This document shows, one piece after another, positions 36,749-47,881 of a stretch of DNA of 64,000 nt. The translations under genes were made by a program, and so were the position numbers. Positions within the stretch are counted from its first letter, which is position 1. Each line of letters starts with the position of its first letter. The notes under the pieces were generated by a model. The model searched no databases. It saw only the letters and a list, made by a program, of their open reading frames with translations, and had not been told where the DNA came from. The DNA is from Trichosphaerium sp. ATCC 40318 (Eukaryota > Discosea > Flabellinia > Trichosidae), in NCBI GenBank assembly GCA_038496445.1, contig JALMLS010000072.1:96754-160753 (forward strand), written 5' to 3'.

Positions 36749-39670
36749 ATGGCAGCGGTAACCGTAAGCTCGGGTTCTGAATCATCCAAGGATGGTATTA
36801 GGAGCAAAAAGAATAAAGCCTCATCGGTACTACTACGGTCTAACTCATTTGTACTACAATAGATATAGCCTCAAAAACGCTGTTTTTAATTCAAAAAACG
36901 AAAAAAAACCCAAAACGCTCTCCCTTATACGCCACTAACGATAATATTGAAGAGACTTAAACGCCAAGCAAGCGTAATGAGGGTTGATAAGACTAAAATA
37001 TTCCCTCCTGAAAAATCGATAGAGGACGTCGTGGTATATATTGTGAGCGAAAGGCTAGGTATTCATACCGTTTTAAAGCTTTATTTCATCATTTTTTTAG
37101 CAATTAATTACTTACTTAATTTAAAATAGGTATTGAAGGTGTAGATGTTGCTCCCTGGGTTAAGCTACTTAAACAGCATCTAATTTTCAACTTGGGTTTA
37201 TTATGCAGGCAAGTGTTGTCCTTAAAAATCGATTTTTCGGAAAAAACCGAAAAAGGTCAAAACAAGAAATCGAAAAAAAAAAAAAAAAGTTGTTGATTTT
37301 GAAAGCGCTCAATTTCATTTTTTATTGATATAATACGCATAAACGTGATTATTTAATAATAATTAAAGCGTTTTAAAGGAGATTCAATGGATTTTTTTAA
37401 GTACAAGATTTCCAATCTTAACGTTTTGATAGGTTGTCTGTAGATCGCTTAAAACGCGTTGGATTACCTCTATTACTTGAAGAAGAGCTTGCACAAGCTA
37501 TTGATTGGTCTACAAACCAAAAAGAGAAGCTACCACTCGTCGTATGATCAAAAAAACAATAAGTTTTCTTTTTTGGAAGGTTTTCGGCTTTCTTCCTTTC
37601 TTGGGTCTTATGATCTTTACTAATGCTTTTAATTACCTAATAAATATACAAGGCAATGTTTGCAGGTGATATACAGACTCTAAAGAGTAAAGTACCGTCC
37701 GTATCAAGCTCTGATAGGAGTTCTCTTTTGGGTATTACAACAAAAGAGCGAAAAATGATTAAAGACAGCTGGGACAAAGCTATGGCTATCACACGGGATT
37801 CAGCAGACGTGGATCTATTTGAGTACGCTATTGTATTACGTTTAACTACTTTTATTATCTAAATATATGTCATTTACATTAATATTCTGAAAACTACAAA
37901 AACGTGATTGTTTTTCTTTACTGCTCTTTTTTTTTGTTATTCGCTCCTCAACATGTCACAAACTATTTCTTTCTAGGAGGTGCATTACTATATTATTTAT
38001 ACATATATACTCATTACACATATACTATTACAAACATCATGAACTCTCACTCTTCGTGGGCAACCTTTTTTTTTTTTCATGTTCCTACGTTTGTCTGTTC
38101 CATTTTTTTCTCGTTCAGAGCTCTGTTATTTTCACCTTTTGTATTTTCTCTATTTGTGATTGTAATTGTTAACTCTGACTGTTTCTTTTAGGACATTTTA
38201 TAGCAAATTCATGAGCGAAAATCATGTGGCTAAAAAGTTATTTGTGGTATGTTACAAATAGAGAACTTTACCAAGTGTTTTGTATTTTTTTTCCTGAGGC
38301 GACAAGTTTATTTAACACGTTTTTATAGGGCACAACACCGAAGAAGCAAGCCTCTGTATTGAAGAAAATTATACGTAAGATATTAGAGTCATTAGATAAC
38401 CCTACAGAGGTCACTACGAGACTAAGCAGGTTGGGTAAGTATAATAAAACAAGATTTAATTCGAGTTTGTTGATCTTTTTTCAGGTGCACGTCACATGAT
38501 TTATGGAGTCAAGGGTGAAGATTTTAGATCATTTGCTTTGGCGTTTACACAAGCTATGGAGGTTGTTTGTACTGATATTGTACGTGTTATTATTTTCGTT
38601 CAAAAAGCAGCCGGGTTACAGTCGAAACAAAAAAACGGTTTTTGTACACTTAGTTTGAACTTTTTCACGTTTAATCTGCTTTGGATACGTTTTGTGCATA
38701 CTGAAATAATTTTTTGTGATATCTATGGATATATTATTGCTGTTGCTAATATTCAGGATTCTTCAAAAAGTGTCTAAGATGCTTTACTTTTTTTGGAAAG
38801 CAGCTTGCATTATTTAACTCATTTTTTGGTTTTAGATGACACCTGCACTTAAAGAGGCATGGTATTCTCTTATAATAAATATGGGGAAAGTAATGACAAG
38901 AGATTATGAAAAGATTAAAGAGGTATGTCACGTGATTTTATATGGATTCTATTGCATAGTTTTTTTATTTTTATCAAAAAATCACTTTACTGAATGAGTA
39001 TTATCTAGGGAGTTAAGGGTGACTTGTGGAAACGGTCAGGCGCTAAATGGACAAAATATACATATAAAATCACACATGAAACATTGTTTATTTACAAAAC
39101 AGAGGAAGTATGTTACGACCACTTAAAACATTTTTTTTTTGATTTAGCAATTTGTATTTCGGTGTTTTTATTTTTTTTCTCCATTCGGTGGTTGACTAGC
39201 GTTATCTAACTATCTTCATTAAGTGTATTAAAGTTCGAGATGAGATTATTCTTAGAGATGTCACAAACAAAGCATTTGGTGGTGACTTGGATAGTGCACC
39301 TTATAACTTTTGTTATTCTTTTGATATCAGAAATGCTGGTGGAGCTACCAAATATCAATTTTGCTTCGACACACAAAACGCTCAGAAGAAGTTTGCTATG
39401 CTAGTCAATGAACGTGTTGTGGCACATGCGCGTGCATATAGAGAGAGGGATGATTCTGGATCAGGTATGCACATATTTCGTATGAAGTTTCAAACGTTTT
39501 TTTTTTTGCGGAACGACTTTTTTTTCGTTCGTCGTTGACTTTGGTTGATAGGATCTATCAAATCTCAGAGCTCTGAAATGCATCTAGTAAGAGACTTTTC
39601 TAGTAAACTAAAAGGGGCCATGTCACGTAAGACCAAGACACTATCACGACCGACTTCAGGAAAACAATAA
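36749..39670 (+). CDS. SAM-like / globin / PH multidomain protein
   Basis: Eleven or so exons join in frame to about 447 residues from ATG at 36749 (MAAVTVSSGSESSKDG). Residues about 45-112 look SAM-like (VAPWVKLLKQHLIFNLGLLC, LSVDRLKRVGLPLLLEEELA). Residues about 150-292 are a globin: ITTKERKMIKDSWDKA, DLFETFYSKFMSENHVAKKL, TPKKQASVLKKIIRKILESL (Gln at the distal E7 position), RLSRLGARHMIYGVKGEDFR (proximal His), ALKEAWYSLIINMGKVMTRD. Residues about 297-398 form a PH domain (GDLWKRSGAKWTKYTYKI, ETLFIYKTEE, KYQFCFDTQNAQKKFAMLVN). The tail is basic and Ser-rich, stop TAA at 39670. The intron after LLC needs a GC donor (CAG|GCAAGT near 37210); a 350-base T-rich intron splits the globin B helix at about 37835. 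A membrane-targeted haem sensor is a reasonable inference; I know of no named protein with this order. Confidence 0.8.
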
Positions 39671-40128
39671 GGATGATCATCTCTATTTTTACCTTCTGCC
39701 TTATAATTGCCGTTTTACTTTTTTTTATGATCATCTCAACGGTTTGAGATATGGCAAATTTTGTGGGTTTTTTTTTTGGTCTATGCACGGAAGTCGATAG
39801 TTACTGCAGATTGATGGAAATGTATCTATTTTCTTGTCATAACTGAATAGCCTTATATCTTGTACTTAAAAAAAATTTCTTAAAAATAACCAAACAACAA
39901 AAAATGTGACTTCATTTCTTGCTTTCTCTCTCACGAACTTGGTTCTTTTTCTTCGTTAATGTAAAAATAGTTCAAATAATGATACTCTTACTGTTGATTT
40001 TTTGTGTTGAGAGTAGTATGATAATATTCACAGAATTGTGGAACGCAATTACTTTTCTTCTTCTGAACATCACTTTCGATAAGCATGTTCTTCATTTAGT
40101 CAACAAACGTTACAACGTCCTCTGCAAT

Positions 40129-40938
40129 ATGTCATCTAAACGGGCAAGAATAAAACCTCACAAAGTAGAGTATTGTAGTATTCTACTGCTACCAATAGAG
40201 CTACGACTTGATATCATGGACTTGAATGCTGAAGCTTCCAGACAGCTTCCACAACTTTGCAAAGAGATTGCTGTAACAAGCGGTCGTTATGATGAATCTC
40301 TCCTAAAACATGGGAAATGGAAGAGTCCGTTAGTGAAGTTCGGAAACTATCTATTCTCAGATGTACATAGATATATCCTTGAGCACTTCGAACATGGATA
40401 TTGTATTGAAAGAAAAACTTGGCATGAAACAGGTGGTATCGCTTCACATGCTTTTTATAGCAAACAGAGTACAGGCACAGATCAAAACCAATATAGATAT
40501 AGACCTTCAGTTGCACGGACATGTTTTAGGCTACCTAAGTGTAAAATATATTGCACGTGGGAACGAGAATCTCTTTGGTACTATGATGGTAAAAGAGAAG
40601 GAGAATATAAAGAATGGTTTCGAAATGGAAATCTAAGATTACATGAATTCTATAAGGATGGATACAAGCATGGAGAGCAAAAAGAATATTATCACGGTAA
40701 ACTAGCATTTCAAGAATTTTATAAGAATGGTAGCCGAGAAGGACAACATAAGAAATGGATAAAAGGAATATTGGTTGATTGTAGTAATTATACCAATGAT
40801 GTTAGACATGGTATTTCAACATCATGGTATAAAAATGGAAAATTACAATCTCGAAACAACTATGTTAATGGTGTTCTTCAAGGAGAATTTATCGAGTGGG
40901 ATAAAGATGGAACTCAAATTGAACAAAACTGGGATTAA
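40129..40938 (+). CDS. F-box-like protein with MORN-type repeats, copy 3
   Basis: Likely start ATG at 40129 (MSSKRARIKPHKVEYCSILL), leading into the F-box-like LLPIELRLDIMDLNAEA. The frame stays open upstream to 39919, adding a hydrophobic leader (MILLLLIFCVESS and more) that could instead be a membrane anchor; the F-box alignment with copies 1 and 2 favours 40129. Then HGKWKSPL as in the paralogues and about six repeats (KREGEYKEWFRNGNLRLHEF, KHGEQKEYYHGKLAFQEF, SREGQHKKWIKGILVDCS, RHGISTSWYKNGKLQSRN, LQGEFIEWDKDG). Stop at 40938, no intron. Similar F-box-plus-repeat proteins are known in large DNA viruses of amoebae, so exchange with such viruses is possible but not shown. Confidence 0.75.
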   Translation: MSSKRARIKPHKVEYCSILLLPIELRLDIMDLNAEASRQLPQLCKEIAVTSGRYDESLLKHGKWKSPLVKFGNYLFSDVHRYILEHFEHGYCIERKTWHETGGIASHAFYSKQSTGTDQNQYRYRPSVARTCFRLPKCKIYCTWERESLWYYDGKREGEYKEWFRNGNLRLHEFYKDGYKHGEQKEYYHGKLAFQEFYKNGSREGQHKKWIKGILVDCSNYTNDVRHGISTSWYKNGKLQSRNNYVNGVLQGEFIEWDKDGTQIEQNWD

Positions 40939-41560
40939 GATTTATTTAATAAAACCATTCCTACTAACAACATATGTTGATTGGCAAAAAGAATAAGGAG
41001 CACAAAGAATGATATAGGGACAGAAGACTGAGAAAAAGTACAGTGTTGTTAAGTGAGGTCAAGGGTTGAATGTTACTTTCAGCACTAAAATACAGTTTTT
41101 GACGCTGATGCGCTGTTTGTAAGTGTTTATTCCTTCTGTTTGATGAAAATTTCCCGACAAAGTAAACTGTACAATCACGAACGGCATCCATAATAGTCAC
41201 TGCTCTTGGCTTTTCAATGGCGTTATAAGTATGTATCCCTTTCGTTATGGGGTGTAAGCCAAAAAACCACTGAGCCGATGCTGGGTACGTTTTATAGGGA
41301 GAAATGGCAGTTGTGGGGTTGTTTAATGTTAATTTTTTTTGGTTTGGTGGCTTTGAAACGTGAACTTTTTATGCAAACGACTTAGTGACGAACAAACCAA
41401 TAGAGTATCGATTGCTACCATACAACGAGCTGGTAGTGTGTAGATAATAATAAGGAGAGCAACGAGAGGTTAAAAAAAACCCCACAATCTTTTTCTCCAA
41501 CAAAATTACATTTTTGTGAATCACGTGATTCGCTAGAACATTATTGTAGTATTTTACAAC
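40939..41560. other. Intergenic upstream of the catalase-like gene
   Basis: A 75-codon minus frame starting ATG at 41191 (MDAVRDCTVYFVGKFSSNRR) and ending at 40964 is uncertain. A CACGTG lies at about 41523, some 38 bases upstream of the catalase-like start, a possible promoter element. Confidence 0.4.
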
Positions 41561-42748
41561 ATGCGCATCGTCTTCTTTGTTATATTGGCGTGTACCATTA
41601 CCTCTGTATCCGCTTATGGACACCGACGTAATACTGAGGATAACCCTTTCAGCGGCCCTACTTGGGAGAACCAAACAGCTACAGCAAAAATAAGCCAGCT
41701 TTGGTCTGTTATTTCTTCCGATTCTACCCCTCTTGGTTGGTATGGTCCCCTCACAATGCCGCAATTGTTTATAGAGTACATGAACGTAACATTTGATACT
41801 ATATCTGACCAGCTACCAAAGCAAGGTACCTACTATCTCAAGCTCCAGTATTTTTTTCGTTTTCGTTTTTCTTGGGTTTCTTCATTTTACCATTACTTAC
41901 ACCTACTGCCAGGTCTTTTGGAGACAGATAGACTAAAATTAATACATACCGTCGGTGGGGTAGCTAAATGCGCCTGGAAACCATTAGGGAACCACAATTA
42001 TACCGGTATTTTCAGTAGCGGCGCTGATAACGTCATCTGTCGATTCTCAACGGCGACACAACCTGAAACTGGTAATTTCCCACCTGGTCTTAGTCTAAAG
42101 GTCTTGATAGATGGCCAAGACTCCGTAAACACAATGGCTATGTACGTACAAAGCCTTCGAATACAAAACGCTTCTCAACTAACATTTATTTAAAGGTATT
42201 CGTTGTCGGGACAAGATTCTTACAATTTTTTCAAACATGATTTGACAAATCACGTGCCTATGTACGGTACTGCTGCAGCACTTAAACTACAACTCCTCGT
42301 GAAAAAATTCAAAGAGGCTTCAAAATGGGCTAACTTACTTGGACTTAACACGTGGGCTCGTCGCACCCAAAACGGAAGTGCTGTTGACCGACCAAATTAC
42401 CCATACAGATTGATCTTCCACCCAGCCAACAACGTCCGTTCTGCTTTCCCTGACGGCAATCCTGGTGTAATTCTCCCAGTACAACTACAATCTGTTCCAA
42501 TAGGTCGTATCTATGACGTTTACGCCATTGCTACACCTTTTGGTAAACCTCAAATGATCGGACAACTTTCAACCACTACTAAAGTTACTGGATCCAACTA
42601 CGGTGATAAGAAATTGTTCTTTGAGCATGTTAGAATGGATGACGATTTTAATGATCATCCAGAGTGGATAGAACCTACCATTCAGATTACAAAAGAACAA
42701 GCCTCCGTACCAAAATTTGTATACCCTGATTTATCTTTTACAGAATAA
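41561..42748 (+). CDS. Secreted catalase-superfamily protein
   Basis: The start ATG at 41561 gives a signal peptide (MRIVFFVILACTITSVSAYG). The body has the catalase-like pattern: LKLIHTVGGVAKCAWKPL (His in the active-site strand), HNYTGIFSSGADNVICRFST, GNFPPGLSLKVLIDGQDSVN, and after an intron GQDSYNFFKHDLTNHVP, with a long C-terminal half (PYRLIFHPANNVRSAFPD, PVQLQSVPIGRIYDVYAIAT). Two introns (GTACCT near 41826, GTACGT near 42142) keep frame. About 350 residues, stop TAA at 42748. It lacks a recognisable classical catalase distal heme pocket (VVHARG), so it belongs to a divergent secreted branch; peroxidase or allene-oxide-type chemistry is possible. Haem binding is inferred from the fold only. 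Confidence 0.75.
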
Positions 42749-42931
42749 AAACATATTCTCACCTGCCCATTTTGTTGTAAGTGTGACTAGCCTATACATT
42801 TCGTGATAGTTCAGGTTGCAATTGAAGTTTAGAACTTAGAGCAATGTGAATGTAGTTTACGTTTGTAATGGGGGTATAACGCTTTGTCGACTTTGAACTG
42901 AGATCTTTTTTGTTTTTTCTAGCGTTTTCTT

Positions 42932-43169
42932 TTACTTGTTTTTTGCTTCTTCTGCTTTCTTGACAGCCTCGTTTTCGTCTGTTGGATCATCAAGCATTTC
43001 TTTAACTCTTTACCGACGGCTTTGTAATACATAAATCCTTGAGTGAAATATGGTTCGCTGATTAATAATCAATCAAAAGATTGATCTGGTTGTCAGGGTG
43101 TAATGATTGCGTAATATCAATGCTTCATTGTATGTAGTCTGCGAAGTCTGTAGGCTTTAATAAATCCAT
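42932..43169 (-). pseudogene. Degenerate gene fragment, unknown family
   Basis: From ATG at 43169 the minus strand reads MDLLKPTDFADYIQ, then a TGA, then SIDITQSLHPDNQINLLIDY, a TAA, then PYFTQGFMYYKAVGKE, and after a one-base shift VKEMLDDPTDENEAVKKAEE to a stop at 42932. The pieces make one coherent helical protein end if two stops and a shift are ignored. The lesions argue for a recently decayed gene. I do not recognise the family. Confidence 0.45.
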
Positions 43170-43315
43170 AGAAAGATTCTAACAATTGGGCATGATATCA
43201 ATCGGACTTGATTGATTTTGTTAAGTATTGACTATTTTTTTAAGTCGCGTCCTTAAACATTAACCATCAATTACAACAAATATCACCACTCTTCCCCTAT
43301 TAATAAAAAGCAATC

Positions 43316-43700
43316 ATGTACTTGAATTTACATCTAATCTGTTTGTGCACTCTAAGTACGCTACTAATCAAAGTTGACTGTCAATCAAATTTCTTTGAAT
43401 GACTACCTTTATCAATCTCTTACTTTTTTTGCAGTTTTGGTTGCAGCTTGCAAACTTAATGAGAACCACGAAGATCCCATTACGCAGTGCACTGTAGAAA
43501 AACCTTTCGCTTTTTGTCATACAACCAAAGGTGCCTTTGTGAAGTTAGATCTACGGGATCTACGGGATGTGAGGAGTTTATCTTCAGGTACACATCTATC
43601 TTTTATCATATTTATAATCATCTTTAACCTAGGCTTTCTTAATTGGAACGAATTACCACGAACTGTTATTACATCTGAGAAACAGAATCAACTTTATTAA
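43316..43700 (+). CDS. Small secreted Cys-containing protein, unknown
   Basis: Three exons: ATG at 43316 with a signal peptide MYLNLHLICLCTLI completed after an intron opening GTACGC; a middle exon with ACKLNENHEDPITQCTVEKP, FAFCHTTKGAFVKLDLRDLR; and a last exon FLNWNELPRTVITSEKQNQL ending TAA at 43700. About 86 residues with four Cys in the mature part or at its border. The pattern C-x-C then DLRxL faintly recalls the start of a mannose-6-phosphate-receptor homology domain, which would then be truncated; this is weak. Confidence 0.5.
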
Positions 43701-43814
43701 TAACTAGCATTCAGTTCAACAATATTTACAGTAATGGCAAAGAAACAAAGTATGAAACATGTCAACTGCTTACAAATAAAATAAGTTTTTAATAGGTAGT
43801 ACAATTAGTTTAGT

Positions 43815-46210
43815 CTATTCTATTTTTAACTCTAGTAACATATCTTTAATACTACTCTGGTTTCTTTCAAGAAGCATCTCCAAAGCTCCAGAAGTAGAGT
43901 TAATCATCTTTTTGTATCTTTCCATATTTGTTTTTGTTTCCTTTGATTGCTTTTCAACATCTTTAAATCGCTTGTTAAGAAACTCTATGAGCTCTTGAAG
44001 ACTCCTAGACCATTATTAAATAACTGATATTTCCCAACCACATGTATATTTTAAAAACGCACGTGTTGTCATCTTTTATTGCTATAATCTGTTCAGCCAA
44101 CAATTCATTTTCTGCTATCAAATCTTTGATGACCTAATCAGAAGATTGTTAAGCTACAACATCCTTTTACATAAATACACATTGGTACCTGATCGTTAAC
44201 TTGTGATTCATTCCCTTTTTGTGACGCAATCTCTTCTTGTAAAGCACGTATCTTGTTGAGATTCAGCACAAAAACATGGTCGAATATACTCTCTTAAATT
44301 ACCTTTTTTTCGGCTTCCATTAACTGCTTTTCTAATTCTATCACCTTGTTTGACTGCTCTTCCATTTTGAAGTTTACATCTTTTAATTCATTTTCTAATC
44401 TCTCCATATCATTTGGAGACCCTTCAGATATTTCCTGTTCAAGTTTCTTAAACAAAGCGCTATACTCTTTATTTTTTTTTGCCATTGCTACTAATTTTCC
44501 CTTAAACCAAGTCAGTCAGAAAGCTCAGGAATAAAATGATTTAACGATAAAAAATGTAGTGAAAATCGAGAAGAAGACAAATTAAAAAAAGGTGCTGAGG
44601 GTGTTCTGAGAAACACCAAGTTTGGAAAATTTTAGGAAACTTTTTTTTGAAAAAAATCAGAAGAGCCTCTTCCTTTGCGGCGTTACCTTGACGTCTCGGA
44701 GTAATTTTAGCACATCTTGCATTTCAGCTGTTAGACTAACAATAGCCTCTTCCTTTAAAGCTAGTTGTTCTTTTAACTCTGCAATTGTTTTATCTTTTTC
44801 TTTTGCTTCGTTTTTCAACTTGCTTATTTCTTGTGTATGCTCGCTTATCATAGAACCTTGTTTTTTGAGCTTCTTCCTACACTTAGAAAGTTTTGATTCT
44901 AGTTCTTGTATACGTTTATCTTTAGGGTCAATCCTATAGTGTATAAGTACTTAAACTCTTTCTGAATGATTTGAATAAATCTTACTTTTCTTTAGGTTTC
45001 AACGTAGTGTGCTAGAACAGTGACGTTAGAAAACACGTGATAGTATAATGTACGCATACGTTTTTGAAAAAAGATACGTATACCATGATAATGTTTTCAC
45101 TTGGTGGATCAGGGAAGACATCACTTGGTTCCAACAAAACGGGGATGCCAAGCTAACAACTATGTAAAAAATACTTTTACAATACAGATATTGTTTTACC
45201 TTTTCTTTAGCAACGTCAAAAGCAGTCTTCAAAGTCTTTATAGAATCTCCTTCCTAATTAACTACAATTAATCACGTGTCAACTTTACTTAAAATCACAC
45301 CTTCTCAAGTGCTTCAAGGTCAATATCTTCAGGTTTTAGAGATGCGACTAAACAAGCAAAAGCTCTTCCATCCGTCCAACTACAATCATCATTAATACAT
45401 AAATGCAAAGACGCCATCCCGTGGGAAACAATCAAACAAGTTAGAATTTTATCACGTGCCTTGAAGAAAAGTTTTTAATATCACAACCAAAAGAAGATAA
45501 AGTTTCTTTTACCCATTTCAAAAGCGCTGCGCGTTGAATGTTTTGATACTTCAAAATAATGGTCCAAATAAGACCATAAATAAGCGTTGCATTTCCTTCA
45601 ACAACATCTAAACACCATCACATTAATATAGGTCGTGCAGTGGGGCTGTGACGTAAGGAATGACGTACTATTAGCGTCAAGAGTAATGTTAATATCCTGG
45701 TCCTTTATAAACTCTAGCAGAGCGTCCACTTCGCTTGAACGGTTGAACAAAACACTTGAATTCTTCTCTCTTTTCTTTGACTGCTTTTTTGAAGCCAAAG
45801 CTTTATTACGTGCTTTCTCTGCCTTTTTCCACTTCTGTAAAGGTATTGACTTGCCCGTGAGTACCTTGAATTATTTTAGTTTTGGACACGTGATCGTAAA
45901 AGCGGAACACGATCTTTTTTTTTTGTGGACTTTTTTTTATTATTTTACCTCCAGTAGATGAAACATTTGGTAACCTTCTTGGACATCTTTTACGATATCG
46001 TCAACCTCAACTCCACGTGGTTTAAGCGTTATATTCATCCATCGCTTATAAACCTTCAAAAACAGTAAATACGGCGTCTCAAGAGGGTACTAGTGCCTTT
46101 GCTTGAGCTTTGCTCTGCTCGTCAGCTAACTCCTTTCTTATGATAGTGTGCGATCTCTCTCTACTCTCTGCTATTTTTACAGCTGTCAAAGTATCAGTTT
46201 CTGACTTCAT
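43815..46210 (-). CDS. Tandem calponin-homology actin-binding protein with coiled coil (cortexillin/alpha-actinin-like)
   Basis: The start ATG at 46210 gives MKSETDTLTAVKIAESRERS, then CH1 after an intron (VYKRWMNITLKPRGVEVDDI, VQEGYQMFHLLEVLTGKSIP, EFIKDQDINITLD, ATLIYGLIWTIILKYQ) and CH2 (ALLKWVKETLSSFGCD, SWTDGRAFACLVASLKPEDI, EPSDVFPDPPSENIIMVYVS). This is the paired actin-binding domain of the alpha-actinin/spectrin type. It is followed by about 300 residues of coiled coil (KDKRIQELESKLSKCRKKL, KTIAELKEQLALKEEAIVSL, MERLENELKDVNFKMEEQSN), ending LELKIE-stop at 43815. A 190-base intron separates two coiled-coil exons (GACGTCAAG|GTAACG to TTTAAG near 44500). The layout (CH-CH plus dimerising rod, no EF-hands or spectrin repeats seen) is that of cortexillins, which bundle actin at the cell cortex. 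Confidence 0.85.
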
Positions 46211-46484
46211 GATGCTCAAGTCGGATAGTAAGATGGATTATTTGAACAAATATGGAATGTAATAAACTGTGATTTCCCTTTTCAAAACTTTCCTAAAACT
46301 ACATCAATACTTAACTTATACTACACTCCTCCTTATAATAAGCGGTTAACGTAAGGTACATATACACTTCTTCTGAGCCATAAGGTACATGCAGCACTTT
46401 GTAGTGTGTCGTACAAATACCTGACGTTGCCGATTACCTGAAAACTTGTTTGACAACTGTTTACGTTATTGCGTTGTTCAAAGC

Positions 46485-47158
46485 ATGGGCAACCTTTTCG
46501 GTTGGGCTAGGAATACGTCAGTACGTGCAGTTATCGCTGGTTTGGACGGTGCTGGCAAAACTGTACGTTATCCCGTTGTTTTTCAATAAAAGACGTTAAT
46601 ATTAATGTGATGCGGCTTGTTATAGACGTTGTTGTACAGCATGAAGCAAGGTACTCCTGTAGAAACTATTCCAACCATTGGGTTCAACTTTGAGACTATA
46701 AACTATAAAAACCTTCAATTTAGCGTATGGGACATGGGTACGCGGAGTTTGTGTCTAATAATTTACAAAACCTCTAAAAATTGCCCGTAGGAGGTCAACA
46801 TAACATAAGAGCGCTATGGAAGCACTACGTAACGTATTTGGGCGGTCTTTTTCTTGTTATAGATAGTACAGACACTGAACGCTTTGAAGAAGCCAAAAAC
46901 GAGTTAGAAACGCTTCTAGCACATCCAGACTTAGCACGTGTGCCGATTTTAGTTTATGCAAATAAGCAGGACTTGGGAAATGCGATGACAACTGACAAAA
47001 TCAAAGAACGATTTAATTTTGATAAATCTTGCTCTGAAAGAAAGTGGCGAGTTCAAAAATGCTCAGCATTGACGGGTGAAGGAGTGAAGGAGGGTTTAGA
47101 ATGGTTACATATGACAATAGAAGCTCGTCGTAGACGGACAAACAGATCATGGTTTTAA
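46485..47158 (+). CDS. ARF-like small GTPase
   Basis: The start ATG at 46485 gives [20 protein letters not shown] with Gly2 as a myristoylation site. G-motifs: GLDGAGKT (P-loop, followed after an intron by TLLYSM), T of PTIGFN (switch I), WDMGGQ (switch II), NKQD and CSALTGEG. Helix and strand order match ARF/ARL. Two introns split G1 and G3 exactly (GGCAAAACT|GTACGT and GACATGG|GTACGC). Stop at 47158, with a basic tail [11 protein letters not shown]. About 180 residues. It probably works in vesicle trafficking; it looks closer to ARF1/ARL1 than to ARL8 or SAR1, but I cannot assign the subfamily. Confidence 0.93.
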
Positions 47159-47881
47159 CTATGCTACAATTTTAACTTTTATGTTATCACGTGATAAGTA
47201 AATACTTTCTTCCTTGTACATAGGTATTGTACTCTTATAACAAGTAGTTTTATGAAATACAAGAGCTTCAAAGTAGTTTAAGGGTACTATTGCGCCTGAA
47301 CAAGTTGCACGAAGCTAAATGTTGTAACAATAACGTTCCATTTCTTGTTTGTCTTGGAGCAGGCTTATTAAGTTCCTTTGGCTGGCGTGCTTTTGCGATG
47401 CTCTCTTCTACTGGGATTGCCCTTGCATGTTGACGGCTGTACAGCGGCAATGCACACTTCAGTTTCCGAAAAGGATGGCAGACACATGCGGCATTAGCCA
47501 GTTTTGGGATTCCATGAATATTTGCGAACAGTGTGTTAATTTGTTTTGGGTTGTTGAATGCCAATAGGAAATATTTATATCCCAAATTTCGCGATAACTC
47601 GTGTGACTGTGTTGTTCAAGTACTCTGTTTGCGAAATTAGCATTCTGATGGTCAATGAAACCTTGACAATTTAAGAGTATGAATAACAAAGTCCGAGACT
47701 TTTAGTATTAATAGCTCATTCATTTAACATCTCAAAAAAACAAGAACGCTTGTACAAAAGAAGGTTCATTTCGTTCTCTTGTACGGTTTACTTTTGCTAC
47801 TTTTTCTTAAATCTGTGTAGCACAGTGATATGTGCTATGAAAATATATGTGATATTTCTGGCAAGTTTTTAAGAATATATC
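47159..47881. other. Intergenic; no supported gene
   Basis: Open frames occur on both strands (for example 105 codons on minus at 47268-47585), but they overlap each other and show no family or splice support. A CACGTG lies at about 47189. Confidence 0.4.

Noticed and set aside
37835-38190. Possible extra exon in the long T-rich intron of the globin gene (after ttctttctag near 37976)
   Set aside because: Its frame is hydrophobic low-complexity and would interrupt the globin B helix; direct joining of DLFE to TFYSKF restores the fold.
39919-40128. Hydrophobic N-terminal extension of F-box/MORN copy 3
   Set aside because: Kept out of the main call because the paralogues start close to the F-box; it remains a possible alternative start.
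47268-47585. 105-codon minus-strand frame between ARF-like and beta-helix genes
   Set aside because: Overlapping plus-strand frames of similar length and no conserved motif; likely chance.
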